Shown: positions 22,901 through 30,956 of the stretch, one piece after another
How the letters are laid out: every line of letters begins with the position of its first letter
How positions within the stretch are numbered: position 1 is the first letter of the stretch
DNA from: Leguminivora glycinivorella
Taxonomy: Eukaryota; Arthropoda; Insecta; Lepidoptera; Tortricidae
Length of the DNA: 64,000 nt
Direction of reading: 5' to 3'
Assembly: GCF_023078275.1 (NCBI RefSeq)
Contig: NC_062979.1
Location: 10,298,502 to 10,362,501, forward strand
Notes under the pieces: generated by a model
Told to the model about the DNA's origin: nothing
Database searches by the model: none
What the model saw: the letters and a program-made list of their open reading frames with translations, nothing else
Program-made: the position numbers and the translations under genes

Positions 22901-23695
22901 ACTTCTTGTTTAAGGTAAGGCTCAGATTTATAAATAGACCACGAGTACGAGTACTACGACAAACACATTATTGTAGCCATAAATTTAACACCAAAGTGGT
23001 TAAATAAACATGAAGAGCAATGAAACTGAGCCTGAACTCCGTCGATATACAACGTGCGGTTTCTGGCGGTATGGCGACTTGTAAAACATTCATACTAACT
23101 AATCGACACGAGTTTCATTAGTCGTTATACCTCCACCACACTCTGTATATTGACCGAGTCATTGAGTTTAACGTTGTTGTATGTCGAGTTATGATTTTCA
23201 CTAATCGTTGTACGTCGAGTTCTGAGTTTCACAAGTCGTTGTACGTCGAGTTGTGAGTTTCACAAGTCATTCTACGTAGAGTTTATGAGTTTTACTAGTC
23301 GTACTAAAGAAGAGGGGTCATCTCACGCTGCTTAACCGACTTATAGACTTGAGTTTCACTACTGTTATCAACCAATGAAACTGAACTTTAAAAATATTGT
23401 CTGTTCTCTACTAATGCGTGATCGTGCCTCGTTTGTTAGCTCATTTCGTAGTAAGTCATTCTATACGATTCAGGCTATAGGGTGAGGTCACTACGATTCT
23501 CACTTCGTTCAAAATTCTTCAGTAGATATTCTACGATTTTTTTCTTTTACATTTGTCTTTAATATTATGTTCTGTCGTCAGGTAAGAGTAGCAGGAGTGG
23601 AATATCAGCCGGCGGTGGCGAGTGCCAACAAAAAACAGGCCAAAGCAGATGCCGCACAGTTAGCGCTACAGAAACTAGGCATCGTCACCCCTTAG
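4993..23695 (+). CDS. SON: SON-like splicing co-factor (RS domain, G-patch, dsRNA-binding domain)
   Basis: Exons: 4993-5831, 6754-6840, 11032-11217, 12314-12477, 12802-12977, 14271-14417, 15018-15094, 16241-16362, 16878-16963, 17250-17330, about 17850-17976, a predicted microexon 18618-18646, 21075-21266, 22741-22914 and 23582-23695 (TAG 23693-23695). The product is about 866 aa. Order of parts: Lys/Ser/Glu-rich N-terminus with serine runs; arginine-serine domain (exons 2-3); the conserved SVDELTDFCKHLSKKE segment; an Ala/Pro-rich linker; GQFTGSTGAQILTPKELASG; G-patch (GGGMGMHLLQKMGWTPGQGL); and a C-terminal double-stranded-RNA-binding fold (KHPVSLLGEYC, GPDHKKNFLFKV, ANKKQAKADAAQLALQKLG). 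SON is a nuclear-speckle protein that supports splicing of weak-site introns. ATG 4993 was chosen because the upstream in-frame codons hold no ATG. The 17.9 kb exon has two in-frame acceptors (17850 or 17865) and a weak donor. SON is identified by its domain order. Confidence 0.9.
5889..5996 (+). mobile_element. Relic of non-LTR retrotransposon ORF2 C-terminus
   Basis: An open frame of about 35 codons ends at TAG 5994-5996 and contains EAKVVAQDRKAWKDLVEALC. This resembles the tail of LINE reverse-transcriptase proteins (pattern DR..W..L). It lies in SON intron 1 just left of a hAT-type MITE. Everything upstream of the fragment is missing. Confidence 0.55.
6080..6518. mobile_element. hAT-type MITE with 8-bp target-site duplication
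   Basis: The element is 439 bp with inverted repeats of roughly 110 bp at each end. It starts CAGGGAGCGTACTTTTCATG and ends with the complement. Both flanks carry GTACTTGT (6072-6079 and 6519-6526), an 8-bp target duplication as made by hAT transposases. It has no ORF of its own and lies in SON intron 1. Confidence 0.85.
7000..10575. mobile_element. 3.5 kb imperfect palindrome (foldback element) in SON intron 2
   Basis: The left arm (about 7000-7905, resumed at about 8392-8480) is matched in inverse orientation by the right arm (about 9540-10575). Shared blocks include a GC-rich stretch near 7150-7215 and 10335-10425, the block around CATCGCCCGATAGGGTGATT near 7512 with its inverse near 10020, and the CTCAAAAAGTGTAG block at 8398 and 9610. 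The left arm has about 490 bp not present in the right arm. The central loop carries a separate repeat (8566-9122). No transposase and no clear target duplication were seen. Confidence 0.8.
8566..9122 (+). repeat. Lepidopteran GGGTTCCGTAG repeat with GTCC microsatellite
   Basis: The repeat begins TAGGGTTCCGTAGTC, has a (GTCC)n tract at about 8610-8655, and ends with the inverse sequence CTACGGAACCCTA followed by ACTGAGCGTGGCCCGACACG. I recognise this type as very common in moth genomes; its class is not settled from this copy. It is nested in the loop of the large palindrome. Confidence 0.6.
10880..11015 (+). mobile_element. 3' tail relic of a SINE/LINE just before SON exon 3
   Basis: The sequence resembles the tail of the SINEs at 43.2 kb and 59.3 kb: a run of TATGTATAT-like bases, GTATATCGTC, then a degenerate copy of the 'acaagc...agct...tca...tctgtgta' block, then ATATTTATTTATATTT. 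It ends about 20 bp before the exon's acceptor site. Confidence 0.5.
11032..11217 (+). CDS. SON: SON exon 3, arginine-serine domain
   Basis: Read in the phase set by its neighbours, this 186-nt GC-rich exon encodes almost only Arg, Ser, His and Asp: SKSRRSRSRSASRRRRR at the start, SRDRDRHERDRH later, and a tail RHVSPRHRGRRS. This is the RS domain used for contacts with other splicing factors. The acceptor ends at 11031 and the donor starts at 11218. Open readings in the other two + frames and on the - strand are by-products of the base composition. Confidence 0.9.
11238..11890 (+). mobile_element. 5'-truncated Jockey-like LINE, reverse transcriptase C-terminus
   Basis: An open frame to TAA 11670-11672 encodes the end of a non-LTR retrotransposon polymerase: QKAFVKQKKCIRAIFSLKPL, SCKPIFEHHKLLSLPSLYIY, and later RLKQTMLSPYFMCVKIYNKL. 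The 3' UTR ends in ATTCATTTC-type repeats near 11860-11890. The element is cut at its 5' end and starts within about 25 bp of the SON exon 3 donor site. Confidence 0.8.
12076..12207. repeat. MITE relic, 'GGCCAGTTGCA' family
   Basis: The degenerate terminal inverted repeats are GGCCAGTTGCAACAACC and GGTGCAACCGGC. A related element lies at 16572-16676. The repeat sits in the SON intron just before exon 4. Confidence 0.5.
13023..13496. mobile_element. TA-flanked MITE with ~50-bp terminal inverted repeats
   Basis: The ends are AAGGGCCTGGCCGGACTGCC and its complement. Inverted repeats continue to the ATATTTCATATTTAGCC block, more than 50 bp. TA flanks both sides (13021-13022 and 13497-13498), as made by Tc1/mariner-type transposases. 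The inner part contains a LINE tail with poly(A), so another element inserted here later. It lies in the SON intron after exon 5. Confidence 0.8.
13262..13439 (+). mobile_element. LINE 3'-terminal fragment with poly(A), nested in MITE
   Basis: The open frame ends RRWRDDLDAFYPKWWENANN, then RVEWRKRGEAFAQQWD and a stop near 13424, followed by a run of A. The W..R.EAF.QQW pattern is the usual C-terminus of insect LINE ORF2 proteins. The rest of the element is absent. Confidence 0.7.
14842..14925 (+). repeat. Lepidopteran CR1-related repeat fragment
   Basis: The copy contains GTCGACTGTGGGATATGGGT and GGCAACCTGTCACTGCAATG. The same two blocks occur, more diverged, at 33113-33190. I recognise this as part of a widespread moth repeat. 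It lies in the SON intron before exon 7. Confidence 0.55.
15378..15990 (+). repeat. Two tandem copies of the 'ACGATACAAGTGCG' repeat family
   Basis: Copy 1 (15378-15545) has an internal deletion: ACGATACAAGTGCGAAAAAG runs into GTATCGTACGACG and CCATCTGTACT. Copy 2 (about 15560-15990) is longer. It begins with CCACCAGTGTGGGAATCGAC, passes CCACCATCCAATATTTTTTA and TTTTTTTAGACCGTTTTGTG, and ends CACCATCTGTAC. Other copies lie at 33399-33628, 41260-41440 and 51028-51418. No coding capacity was seen. The repeat lies in the SON intron between exons 7 and 8. Confidence 0.75.
16572..16676. repeat. MITE relic with GCACTTGCACCAAC ends
   Basis: The terminal inverted repeats are GCGCACTTGCACCAACC and GTTGGTGCAAATGGCC, separated by about 70 bp. 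It is related to the element at 12076-12207 and lies in the SON intron after exon 8. Confidence 0.55.
17331..17849 (+). other. SON intron, nothing recognised
   Basis: AT-rich intron sequence. The acceptor region before the next SON exon is poor in pyrimidines. A short TTTTTAG at 17785 is not usable because a stop codon at 17826-17828 lies in the needed frame. Confidence 0.4.
18618..18646 (+). CDS. SON: Predicted 29-nt microexon of SON
   Basis: The exon ending at 17976 leaves one base of a codon, while the G-patch exon at 21075 starts a full codon (GAT CAA CTC ATG). A direct join would break the frame. Between them lies a good acceptor (branch-like GACTAAT, then CTTCTTTCAG) at 18617. It is followed by 29 nt encoding PPPSPPAAV after the split codon, then a weak GTCAGA donor that restores the phase exactly. 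The microexon is inferred from phase; the donor is poor. Confidence 0.5.
20491..20772. mobile_element. MITE with AGAGTCTGGCTAATGAAAGT ends
   Basis: The left end AGAGTCTGGCTAATGAAAGT is matched at the right end by ACTTTCATTAGCCAGACTCT, a perfect 20-bp terminal inverted repeat. The spacer is AT-rich with no ORF. The target duplication is unclear. Confidence 0.75.
21075..21266 (+). CDS. SON: SON exon with G-patch
   Basis: This 192-nt phase-0 exon encodes DQLMRAAPVGGGMGMHLL, then QKMGWTPGQGLGKEGTGTLQ, then PLLLEVKLDTRGL. The glycine spacing (GGGMG...MGW..GQGLG) is the G-patch. The preceding DQLMRAAPV resembles DQFLKAAPV found before the G-patch of vertebrate SON (recalled). The donor is GTAAGT at 21267. 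Confidence 0.9.
21409..22170. repeat. Locally duplicated mosaic of direct and inverted repeats
   Basis: A block of about 105 bp (AAACTAAGCTAAATGAATTC through GAGTCTTTGACAAGAACCCC and GTCGTTTCGA) occurs at 21409-21515 and 21558-21662. A more diverged and rearranged copy lies at 22012-22160. Between them a second motif (CCAGATGGTGGTCACCAGTA) occurs at 21665 and, inverted, at 21830-21850 and 21950-21970, with CAGACCCTGAGTACCACCTC beside it. The array lies in the SON intron before the dsRBD exons. Confidence 0.75.
22170..22310 (-). mobile_element. Antisense LINE 3' tail
   Basis: TTATTTATTTAAACTTTATT, then ATAACGACAAATGGATAACAGT and a LINE-like 3' UTR, reads as the reversed tail of a non-LTR element ending in AAATAAATAA repeats. 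It is only a fragment. Confidence 0.45.
22741..23695 (+). CDS. SON: SON last two exons, dsRNA-binding domain
   Basis: Exons 22741-22914 and 23582-23695 join in phase 0. They encode KHPVSLLGEYCSKQ, a YNLCFECGPDHKKNFLFK strand region, and a basic C-terminal helix (ANKKQAKADAAQLALQKLG) before IVTP and the stop. This is the alpha-beta-beta-beta-alpha layout of a double-stranded-RNA-binding domain at the SON C-terminus. Confidence 0.9.
23165..23310 (+). repeat. 31-bp tandem repeat, about 4.5 copies, in last SON intron
   Basis: The unit is centred on GAGTTTCACAAGTCGTTGTA followed by CGTCGAGTTCT (31 bp). Four to five diverged copies are in register. It is a plain minisatellite. Confidence 0.7.
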
Positions 23696-23940
23696 CACTG
23701 CCAAGCCATAGACTGTATGGAAACTACTGTCACAGATAGCGTAAGGAGTAGATAACGAACCCTGGCTGGATACAATATCCGAAGGAGTTTTAGTTATTAA
23801 AACACATCGGTAACTCGTGGCATTTAGGTGGCACTCGACAGAATAGTGATGTGACAAGTTTTCTAGGTGTTTTATCAGAAAAGTTAAAATAATAAATAAT
23901 TATTCCCTATATGAAGGGGCTTTATTAAATAAAATAAAAA
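23696..23940 (+). other. SON 3' UTR with poly(A) signals
   Basis: This is the sequence after the SON stop. AATAAA occurs at 23891-23896 and 23928-23933, either of which could end the message. No other feature was seen. Confidence 0.55.
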
Positions 23941-24595
23941 ATATTCGAAATATCCGTTTAGTCGATTTTCATGTATTCGAATTATCTGGATACAAAATTG
24001 GGCGGATAATTACAAGCCCTACTACATTAAGAGAGCATTCAGAACTTCAATTCAGAGCTTTTTTACCATTACGTCAGTGGAGGTTGAAAGTGTTGAAACA
24101 AATCGTTTTCTTAAACACAAAGTGGTTTATCTCAATTTGAAGACGTAGGCAGACTTGTGAACATTTAGAACAATTTAATTATTTATGACGAATGTCATAA
24201 TATATTAAATGATTAACATTCCTTATGGACTTCCGGTTGGGACGCCATCATAGCGGTTTCGTGTCGTGAATAATTTATTTTTCTTTTACTCATTAATGTT
24301 GTTTAAAGTGTAATATTGATAGCGTATTATGCAGTAAACTAATGGTGTAGTGAGAAGCTGATGAAGAATTGTTCTCGAAACGCGTTTAGCCTCTTTTTTG
24401 TCGTAAACGGCCGGTAGTCCACGTGCTCTTGTAAAATCTAGCTATCAATTTACAAGTGCTAAGTCACCGTACAATGTCGTACTTACCGTACAAAAATTAC
24501 TAATATTAGCTCATATCACCTTGACACTGGCGAAATAGTCCCAATGGACTGAAGCCATTTAATTTTAAAAACTGAACTGAACATTCCTTATTTTT

Positions 24596-24820
24596 AACCC
24601 CCGACGCAAAAACGACAGGGTGTTATAAGTTTGACGTGTCTGTCTCTGCTGTTTGTCTGTCTGTGGCATCGTAGCTCCCGAACGGATGAACCGATTTCGA
24701 TTTAGTTTTTTTTGTTTGAAAGCTAAGTTAGTCGGGAGTGTTCTTAGCCATATTTCATGAAAATCGGTCCACTATGTCGCGGTCAGGGGTTTTTTCAAAA
24801 ATTTTAATTTTGTTGTTAGG
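24596..24820 (+). repeat. 'AACCCCCGACGC' repeat, copy 1
   Basis: The copy starts AACCCCCGACGCAAAAACGA, contains a TGTCTGTCTGTGGCATCGTA block and ATGAACCGATTT, and ends near TTTTGTTGTTAGG. A second copy lies at 56394-56643. It is a widespread moth repeat with no ORF. Confidence 0.7.
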
Positions 24821-25371
24821 TTATAATTGGCTTTTTTTCCCGACTCGTACATACAGGAAAAACATTGTCACATCTCTCGTTTGTTAACAACTGTCAAGTG
24901 CCACCAAAATGCCACGAGTTACCGATGTATAATGATTAAATAGTAGTAGGTACAGTACAGTCGCTATCAAATATATCATAGATATCGGAACACGCCTAGG
25001 TACGTCAACGTTTGAGTGCTTCTTCCGATATTTTTAAGAAGAGCTTCGTCTTCTCCGATATATCGGATGGCGACTGTGCAGTCGGAAAATGTAATATCTA
25101 TAAACGCAGATTTCACACAGAAACTGAAGATGAATTGATTGGGTAGAGTATATTTCCAAACTAAGTTGACAGCCCCATAGACAGTTGTTATACTATGTGC
25201 CATCATCGTCATCATCATGATCGTGTCAAGCTTCTATGAAATTATGATGTTTTGAGCTATGAAAATGGCTGTCGACTTAGATTATCACTATATGGTATAG
25301 TTAGCATTAAATATTGTGACAAAGCATCAAATATCCCAGAACACATTCAAAAAAAGAACGTACATCCATCT

Positions 25372-25487
25372 TAAGTGCCGGCAACGCACCTCCAACCCTT
25401 CTGGTGTTTCAGGTGTCCATGGGCGGCAGTGATCGACACCTGTTTGCTTGTTTGCCTCCTGTCGCATAAAAAACAATCTTTATTTTT
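25372..25487 (+). mobile_element. CR1-like LINE/SINE 3' tail
   Basis: CTTAAGTGCCGGCAACGCAC, then GTGTCCATGGGCGGCAGTGA and TTTGCTTGTTTGCCTCCTGT followed by A-rich sequence. This is the well-known 3' tail of Lepidopteran CR1-type elements. Only the tail is present. Confidence 0.7.
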
Positions 25488-26039
25488 ATGGGAACAAAGG
25501 TGTGTTACGAAATATTTGGAACTTTAGCTATCACAATATATTCGATGCTAACTGTACTACTGTTTCATGGTAGATACAAGTTTTATAATTGGTATAAAAT
25601 GTACACCAAAAAAATATATGAAAAGATGAATTGAGCAAAGGGAAGGTTGACTAAGTGAAGGATTATTTTTACGCCATTTGGCTTTAAGCACACATAGGAT
25701 TAGTTTGGTGCTTACATGTTTGCACACCGCGATTCTTATCTTAAAAATTCAAAGAAAGCATTTTACAATAAAGCTTAAAATAAAAATGTTTTTTTTTCGC
25801 CTTCGTCAATTTATGTTTCAGTAAATCTGATCTACATGTAAATAATACTATTTTATAGTTTTAGTTAAAAGATAGGTAGTAGACAGTTTACTTCTAAACT
25901 GCTATTTTGTTTCATTGATTCAAATCCACATTCATGTGAGAAAAATGTTTACACATCTTGTTTACTGAAGCAATTGAAAATAAAGCAATGATTTATATAA
26001 AAATTGTTTTCTTTTATCCTGGTAGTTTTATTTGACTTC

Positions 26040-27345
26040 GACTATGCTGAATTTGATCGTATCCCAGCAGCTCAAGTGGTGGCACTGCTCCTAAACGAAC
26101 TACGGCAGTAGCAAGTTGCTGAACGCCTAAGCATAAGCCGTTTCCGGGTGCGACGAGGCTTGCTGCGGTTCCTGGAGATCAGTGGCTACATCAGGAGGCC
26201 TGGGTCTGGGAGAAGACGCTGCACCACCGTATGAGAGGACCGGTACATTGTATCGGAACCGCTGCTGAGCTGCAGATACTACTTAGAACAACTCGAAGAA
26301 CTGCAGTGAGTGTCTCCACGATCAGAAGAAGATTGGAGAAGAAAATGTTATCCCGAAGAGCTGGCAGGGGCCCCCAATTAAAGCCAGAGCATCGAATTGC
26401 CAGAAGCAATTTTCCCGAGTGCACCAGGATTGGACGTTGCAGCAATGGAGGAAAGTTCTGTTCCCCGATGAGACGAGGGGGTTTATTTACACAAACGACA
26501 GACGTAAGAGGATGTACAGGAGTCAAGGAGAGCAGTTTACGCCAGTCTGCACCGAAGAAACAGTATGTTACGGGAGGGGTTCGTGCATGTTCTGGGGCGG
26601 CATTTCCATCGACGGCAAAACGGATCTCGTCTGCGTTTCCCGCACTGGCTGTGGTCGTTTTGAGGGGTCCTTAACTGCTGGCAGATACATTATGGAGATC
26701 TTGGAAGAACATGAGGTCCCATACGCTGAGTTTGTTGGACCTGAATTCCAATTTATGCACGTTAACGCCCGTTGCCATACTGCCTTGACAGTGCGGGAAT
26801 CCCTGCATGAGGTCGGAATGCAGCGTGATGGAGTGGCCAGCAACGAGCCCCGACCTGAACCCCATCAAGCATCTCTGGGATGAGTTAAAACGGCTTGTTT
26901 GGTCGCGGGATCCTGCTCCAGCCACCCTCGACGAGCTGGAAGCCGCAGTTATTGAGGAGTGGGACAACATTCCTCAAAAACGGATCGTAACACTGATCAG
27001 GTCCATAACTGATTGCCTGGAAGCTACACGAAGGGCCAGAAGGAGGAAACACTAGGTTTTAGGTTTAGTTTTAAGACATTTTTTGCGATATTTGTTGATT
27101 TTATTGTTTTTTTTATTTTAACCTGAATGCACGTTGATTCCTTTTTCCTGAAAATTTTCATTTTTTCTGAAAAATGTTATTAATTTTATGGCATTTTCCA
27201 ATAGAGCGTTAGATTACCTTTCAAATAAGGCCACAAAGTCATACTTTTCCTTATATAATATAACAACAATATAAGGGTTATAACCGCTTGAACGAAACCG
27301 ATTGAGTTGCGTTTTTGACGCTGAGTGTATATGGCATTATTGATT
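26040..27345 (+). pseudogene. Dead Tc1-like transposase
   Basis: Pieces of a Tc1-family transposase are spread over all three frames. An N-terminal helix-turn-helix part lies at 26040-26230. A middle part contains QQWRKVLFPDETRGF and CMFWGGISIDGK (frame at 26419-26883). The C-terminal part contains SPDLNPIKHLWDELKRLVW and ends at TAG near 27055. At least two frameshifts and several stops break it. Two catalytic positions are also changed: the DNAR.H motif reads VNARCH and DLNPIEHLW reads DLNPIKHLW. The first Asp of the DDE triad (FPDET) remains. The right end ends GACGCTGAGTGTA near 27335; I could not find the matching left inverted repeat, so the 5' end may be lost. It stands between SON and IscU. 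Confidence 0.85.
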
Positions 27346-27526
27346 TTTATGAAATTTGCTAAAGAAGAGTTTTCGAAGAGAAGTTGAATGTAATAGAATT
27401 AGTGTCATTAGACCTATCTGACGTCCAACATTCAGATTTAAAAGTAGAGGAGAAATTATATTCGAGAATAGTTTCTTACTGAATGAGAATAGTTTCTTAT
27501 GGGTCAATAAAGCCTAGATAAACTCA

Positions 27527-27754
27527 GCAATTCCTGAAAAGTTTGTACATTTGGATCAAGTCTCCGATTTTGATAAAAATTGGTAGGCTGATAGAGTCCA
27601 TGACGCTGAGCAAGATCTACTAGGTTATCCAAAATGTCCTAGATAGTTTGTATAGAACCTAGCGGAGTTTGCTCAGCGTCATGGACTCTTATCAGCCTAC
27701 TAATTTTTATAAATCGGCGACGTGATCCAAATGTACAAACTTTTCGGGAATTGC
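27527..27754. mobile_element. Foldback MITE, copy 1 (GCAATTCC ends)
   Basis: Nearly the whole 228 bp is palindromic. The left half runs GCAATTCCTGAAAAGTTTGT, TCAAGTCTCCGATTTTGATA, AGTCCATGACGCTGAGCAAG; the right half is the inverse. TCA flanks both ends (27524-27526 and 27755-27757). The same family occurs at 40281-40509. Confidence 0.8.
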
Positions 27755-27759
27755 TCAAC

Positions 27760-28081
27760 TAACCATGAATCATTCAAATATATTAATTAATTCGTGTATT
27801 TACTATAAAAACTGTATCCATGGTACTTGTTTCCCTTTACCTACTAGAATAAAATAAAGACATTATAATTCAGCATAAACTTTATTGAAAACAAACATCT
27901 TGCTTCAGCCTAACTGTTAACATAATATCTATACACGATGCTGTTGACAACACTATTAAATCAAAATGACTATGACTATGTTCTAAGACTAAAGATAATT
28001 TATCATAGACATGTCCAATCCTTCTTGCCTACTTTTTTTTTTACAATCACAGATCTGTTCCGAGCCTTACATCAAAATTCT
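27760..28081. other. IscU 3' UTR region
   Basis: AT-rich sequence downstream of the IscU stop. TTTATT at about 27881 is a - strand AATAAA that could end the IscU message. Nothing else was recognised. Confidence 0.4.
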
Positions 28082-28911
28082 TTACTTTTTGTCCTGTTGC
28101 TTGATCCTGTAGTCTGAAAGAGCTGCTTTAATGGCATCTTCAGCAAGCACTGTAAAAAATAGTTTTTAAAGATGTGATGTCAAACTGAAAGTTTTACATA
28201 CCCAAGCCAAAAAAATTTGCAATTAATTACTCATAAGTGGCTGTTAACTATTATCTTGTTTGTAAGTTTATTGAGCACAACTTTTATCAACCAATGTCAA
28301 TCAACTTAAGTCCAAATTTCAAACAATATGTTTGTTTAGACTATCATATTATAGCAACAATAAACACTATCTTCATGATGCTAACTAGTTTACACCTGCT
28401 TAATGCATACTTACTAGAGCAATGTAGCTTGACAGGCGGCAAAGAGAGCTCCTTAGCAATGTCTGTGTTCTTCAGTTTCAATGCCTCATCTACAGTCTTG
28501 CCTTTCACCCACTCGGTAGCCAGAGAGCTGGAGGCGATAGCTGAGCCGCAGCCGAAGGTCTTAAACTTAGCATCAATGATCTTCCCATTATCATCAACTC
28601 TTATCTGCAATTTCATTACGTCGCCACACGCTGGTGCCCCCACCAAACCCGTCCCAACATTCTTATCCTTCTTGTCTAGCGAGCCCACGTTGCGCGGATT
28701 CTCATAGTGATCGATAACCTGAAAAAAATGGTAAATTGGTAAACATTACGGCGGTGAAATCGATGAACCTTGACATTGCTACGCATTGCACAAGAAATAA
28801 CAAACTTACCCGCTCGTGATAAGACGCTGTCTGGATAGCCTGGACACCGTTAAACAGGTTTAGATTAGTAAGACTAACGCAGCGGCGTAAACACGAAACG
28901 AGGTGAGCCAT
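28082..28911 (-). CDS. IscU: Iron-sulfur cluster assembly scaffold IscU
   Basis: Three exons on the - strand: 28810-28911, 28415-28718 and 28082-28149, with ATG at 28909-28911 and TAA at 28082-28084. They join in phase to 157 aa. The first ~30 residues (MAHLVSCLRRCVSLTNL...) have basic and hydroxylated residues and no acidic ones, as in a mitochondrial targeting peptide. The mature part has YHERVIDHYENPRNVGSLDK and the three cluster-binding cysteines C65 (APACGD), C91 (TFGCGSA) and C134 (KLHCS), plus the LPPVK loop (128-132) read by the HSC70-type chaperone. IscU receives sulfur from the NFS1/ISD11 complex and iron with frataxin in the mitochondrial matrix and builds 2Fe-2S clusters. It is head-to-head with the GPx gene. 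The identification is secure. Confidence 0.97.
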
Positions 28912-29529
28912 TTTAGCAAATAATATCGAATATTTTATGCAGTGCGACCAATGAGTAGGGCTGCCTGGGCTGAGTGCGACGTAGTCGACAGTACGATTTA
29001 AATTTATATTAGCAACCGATGTTCGAAAACTAACCCGTAAAATATTGCTGAGCGATATGTCAACACAGAATAATTGATACTGAAAATAGATTGCAATATA
29101 TTTTTAGAGTATATTTAAACTAAAATTTTAAATATATATATAGAATGATTTTTAAATAATAATAAAAATTAGACTAGTGTTACATTTATGTTATGAACAT
29201 TAAAATTAATATGGTTTTCGAACGGAATTCGCTAATGTCAAAATGACTTTATGCAAGCGTTTATAAAGTATGGTGTGATTTAAAAAAATATATACTCATG
29301 TCTTCTGAGTAACGAGTACGACCAATGAAATCATAAATATTCTTCCCCTGGTATATTTATATCAGTTTACAATATTGAAATGAGGTTTAATGATGTATTA
29401 TTAGATTTATCTTTGTCCAGAGCAAGTTAGTAGTGGAGTTATTATCAAACTTTTAAACACTTGAACTGGCATAAACGCTCTATGCTCTTGCTCTATCTAT
29501 ACATATATAGGAGTTACATACTTAATATC
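28912..29529. promoter_or_regulatory. Shared upstream region of divergent IscU and GPx
   Basis: These 618 bp lie between the IscU ATG (- strand) and the first candidate GPx ATG (+ strand). The region is AT-rich with no repeat or ORF that I recognise. It must contain both promoters. No TATA box could be placed with confidence. Confidence 0.5.
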
Positions 29530-30956
29530 ATGACATTCGGAATTAGAGCATTTTCTAAGCTTGTCGTGCCTATTGTTGGCAACGTAGTTTGTTTATCAAG
29601 GGCTCAATTAAGCAGTGTGTAAGTAATTAAAATTTAATAGTGAAAATAATGTTAGTGTTACGCAATACGCAGCAAGTGAAATCCTCATTTTGCCGGTTCC
29701 TAAAATAAACAACTAATTTGTCAAGTGACTCAAGCTCAAAGTGTCAAATTCTGTGACGACACTCAATTAAGATTTTGTAAAAGTAATTTGTTTGGTTGAT
29801 TCTATACGGTATCATTTTCTTTTTAGGAAAATGGCAGCTAGTAATCCGGATTATAAAAGCGCAACTTCCATTCACGACTTTACGGTGAAAAACATAAAGG
29901 GGGAAGATGTAAAACTGGATGTTTACAAGGGCCATGTTTGCGTGATAGTAAATGTTGCATCGCAGTGCGGTTTGACCGCTAACAATTACAAACAACTCAA
30001 CGAACTTTACGAACAATACGCGGAAAGCAAAGGTAAGTTCAATTTGGTTCGATTGAATATACAAGGATTAGATTAAAAACATGAGCATGATTTCAAAAAT
30101 TGTTTTTTCAAGGTCTGCGTATTTTGGCGTTCCCTTGCAACCAGTTCGCCGGCCAGGAGCCGGGAGACCCAGAGGCTATTGTGTGCTTTGCTAAAGATCG
30201 TAAAGTAAAATTTGATTTATTCGAAAAAATTGATGTCAATGGTGACAATGCCGATCCTCTGTGGAAGTTCCTGAAGGTTAGTCTTATTTTAATTTGAATA
30301 AGTAATAGTTATAATTATACTATAGCAATTGACCTAGAAATACTTGCTTATCATTTCAATTAAATATTTAATAGATAATGCTATAAATTATCTTGACATT
30401 CCCATAGTCAAATTATTTTTCCATTAATGGGTATGAGTCAGCATAGTTGAATAAAAATCAATATCAAATAGCTTCCCATGACCTTGTTCAAGTTAAAGCT
30501 ATTTTTATTGGTAGGAAATGTAGGACTAAGTTTAAAATTGTTATTGATTTATTATTTTCAGCACTATGTATGTTAGATGTGAATCATACTTTACATCCGC
30601 AATAAGAAGATATTTATGTCATTGGTGTCGCTAGGGAGAAGCAGACCCCTGCCCTACTGCCCATAACATGTCAAAATAATTATTAGCTCTGTCAAATCCA
30701 GAAAAAACTAAATTAAATTTCAAGTGTCATAAAGTGACTTTACAATTTTGTATTCAGCAAAAATGTCTGAGAATCATGCTTTAAAAAAGCTAATAGTGAC
30801 TTTTGTTTTCAGTATAAGCAAGGAGGCACCCTCGGCAGCTTCATCAAATGGAACTTCACCAAGTTCATCGTTGACAAGAATGGCATTCCCGTTGAGCGCC
30901 ACGGCCCCAACACGGACCCTCTTGACCTTGTGAAATCCCTGGAGAAGTACTGGTAA
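29530..30956 (+). CDS. GPx4: Phospholipid-hydroperoxide glutathione peroxidase, Cys type
   Basis: Exons: 29530-29618 (optional leader), 29827-30032, 30113-30276 and 30813-30956, with TAA at 30954-30956. From ATG 29831 the protein is 169 aa. Marks: VNVASQCGLT with catalytic Cys46, LAFPCNQFAGQEPG with Gln78, and KWNFTKF with Trp135 and Asn136, completing the Cys-Gln-Trp-Asn site. The codon at the active residue is TGC, so this is a cysteine enzyme. In insects such proteins commonly use thioredoxin and not glutathione (family knowledge). It lacks the dimer loop of GPx1, as in GPx4. The first exon starts at ATG 29530 and joins in frame to give a 200-aa form. Its 30-residue leader begins MTFGIRAFSKLVVPIVG and has no acidic residue, consistent with a mitochondrial presequence. 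Which start is used cannot be decided here. Confidence 0.95.

Noticed and set aside
23165..23310. Regular ~31-bp repeats that could suggest a CRISPR array
   Set aside because: The copies are directly adjacent with no unique spacers, diverged, and inside an intron of an animal gene. It is a minisatellite.
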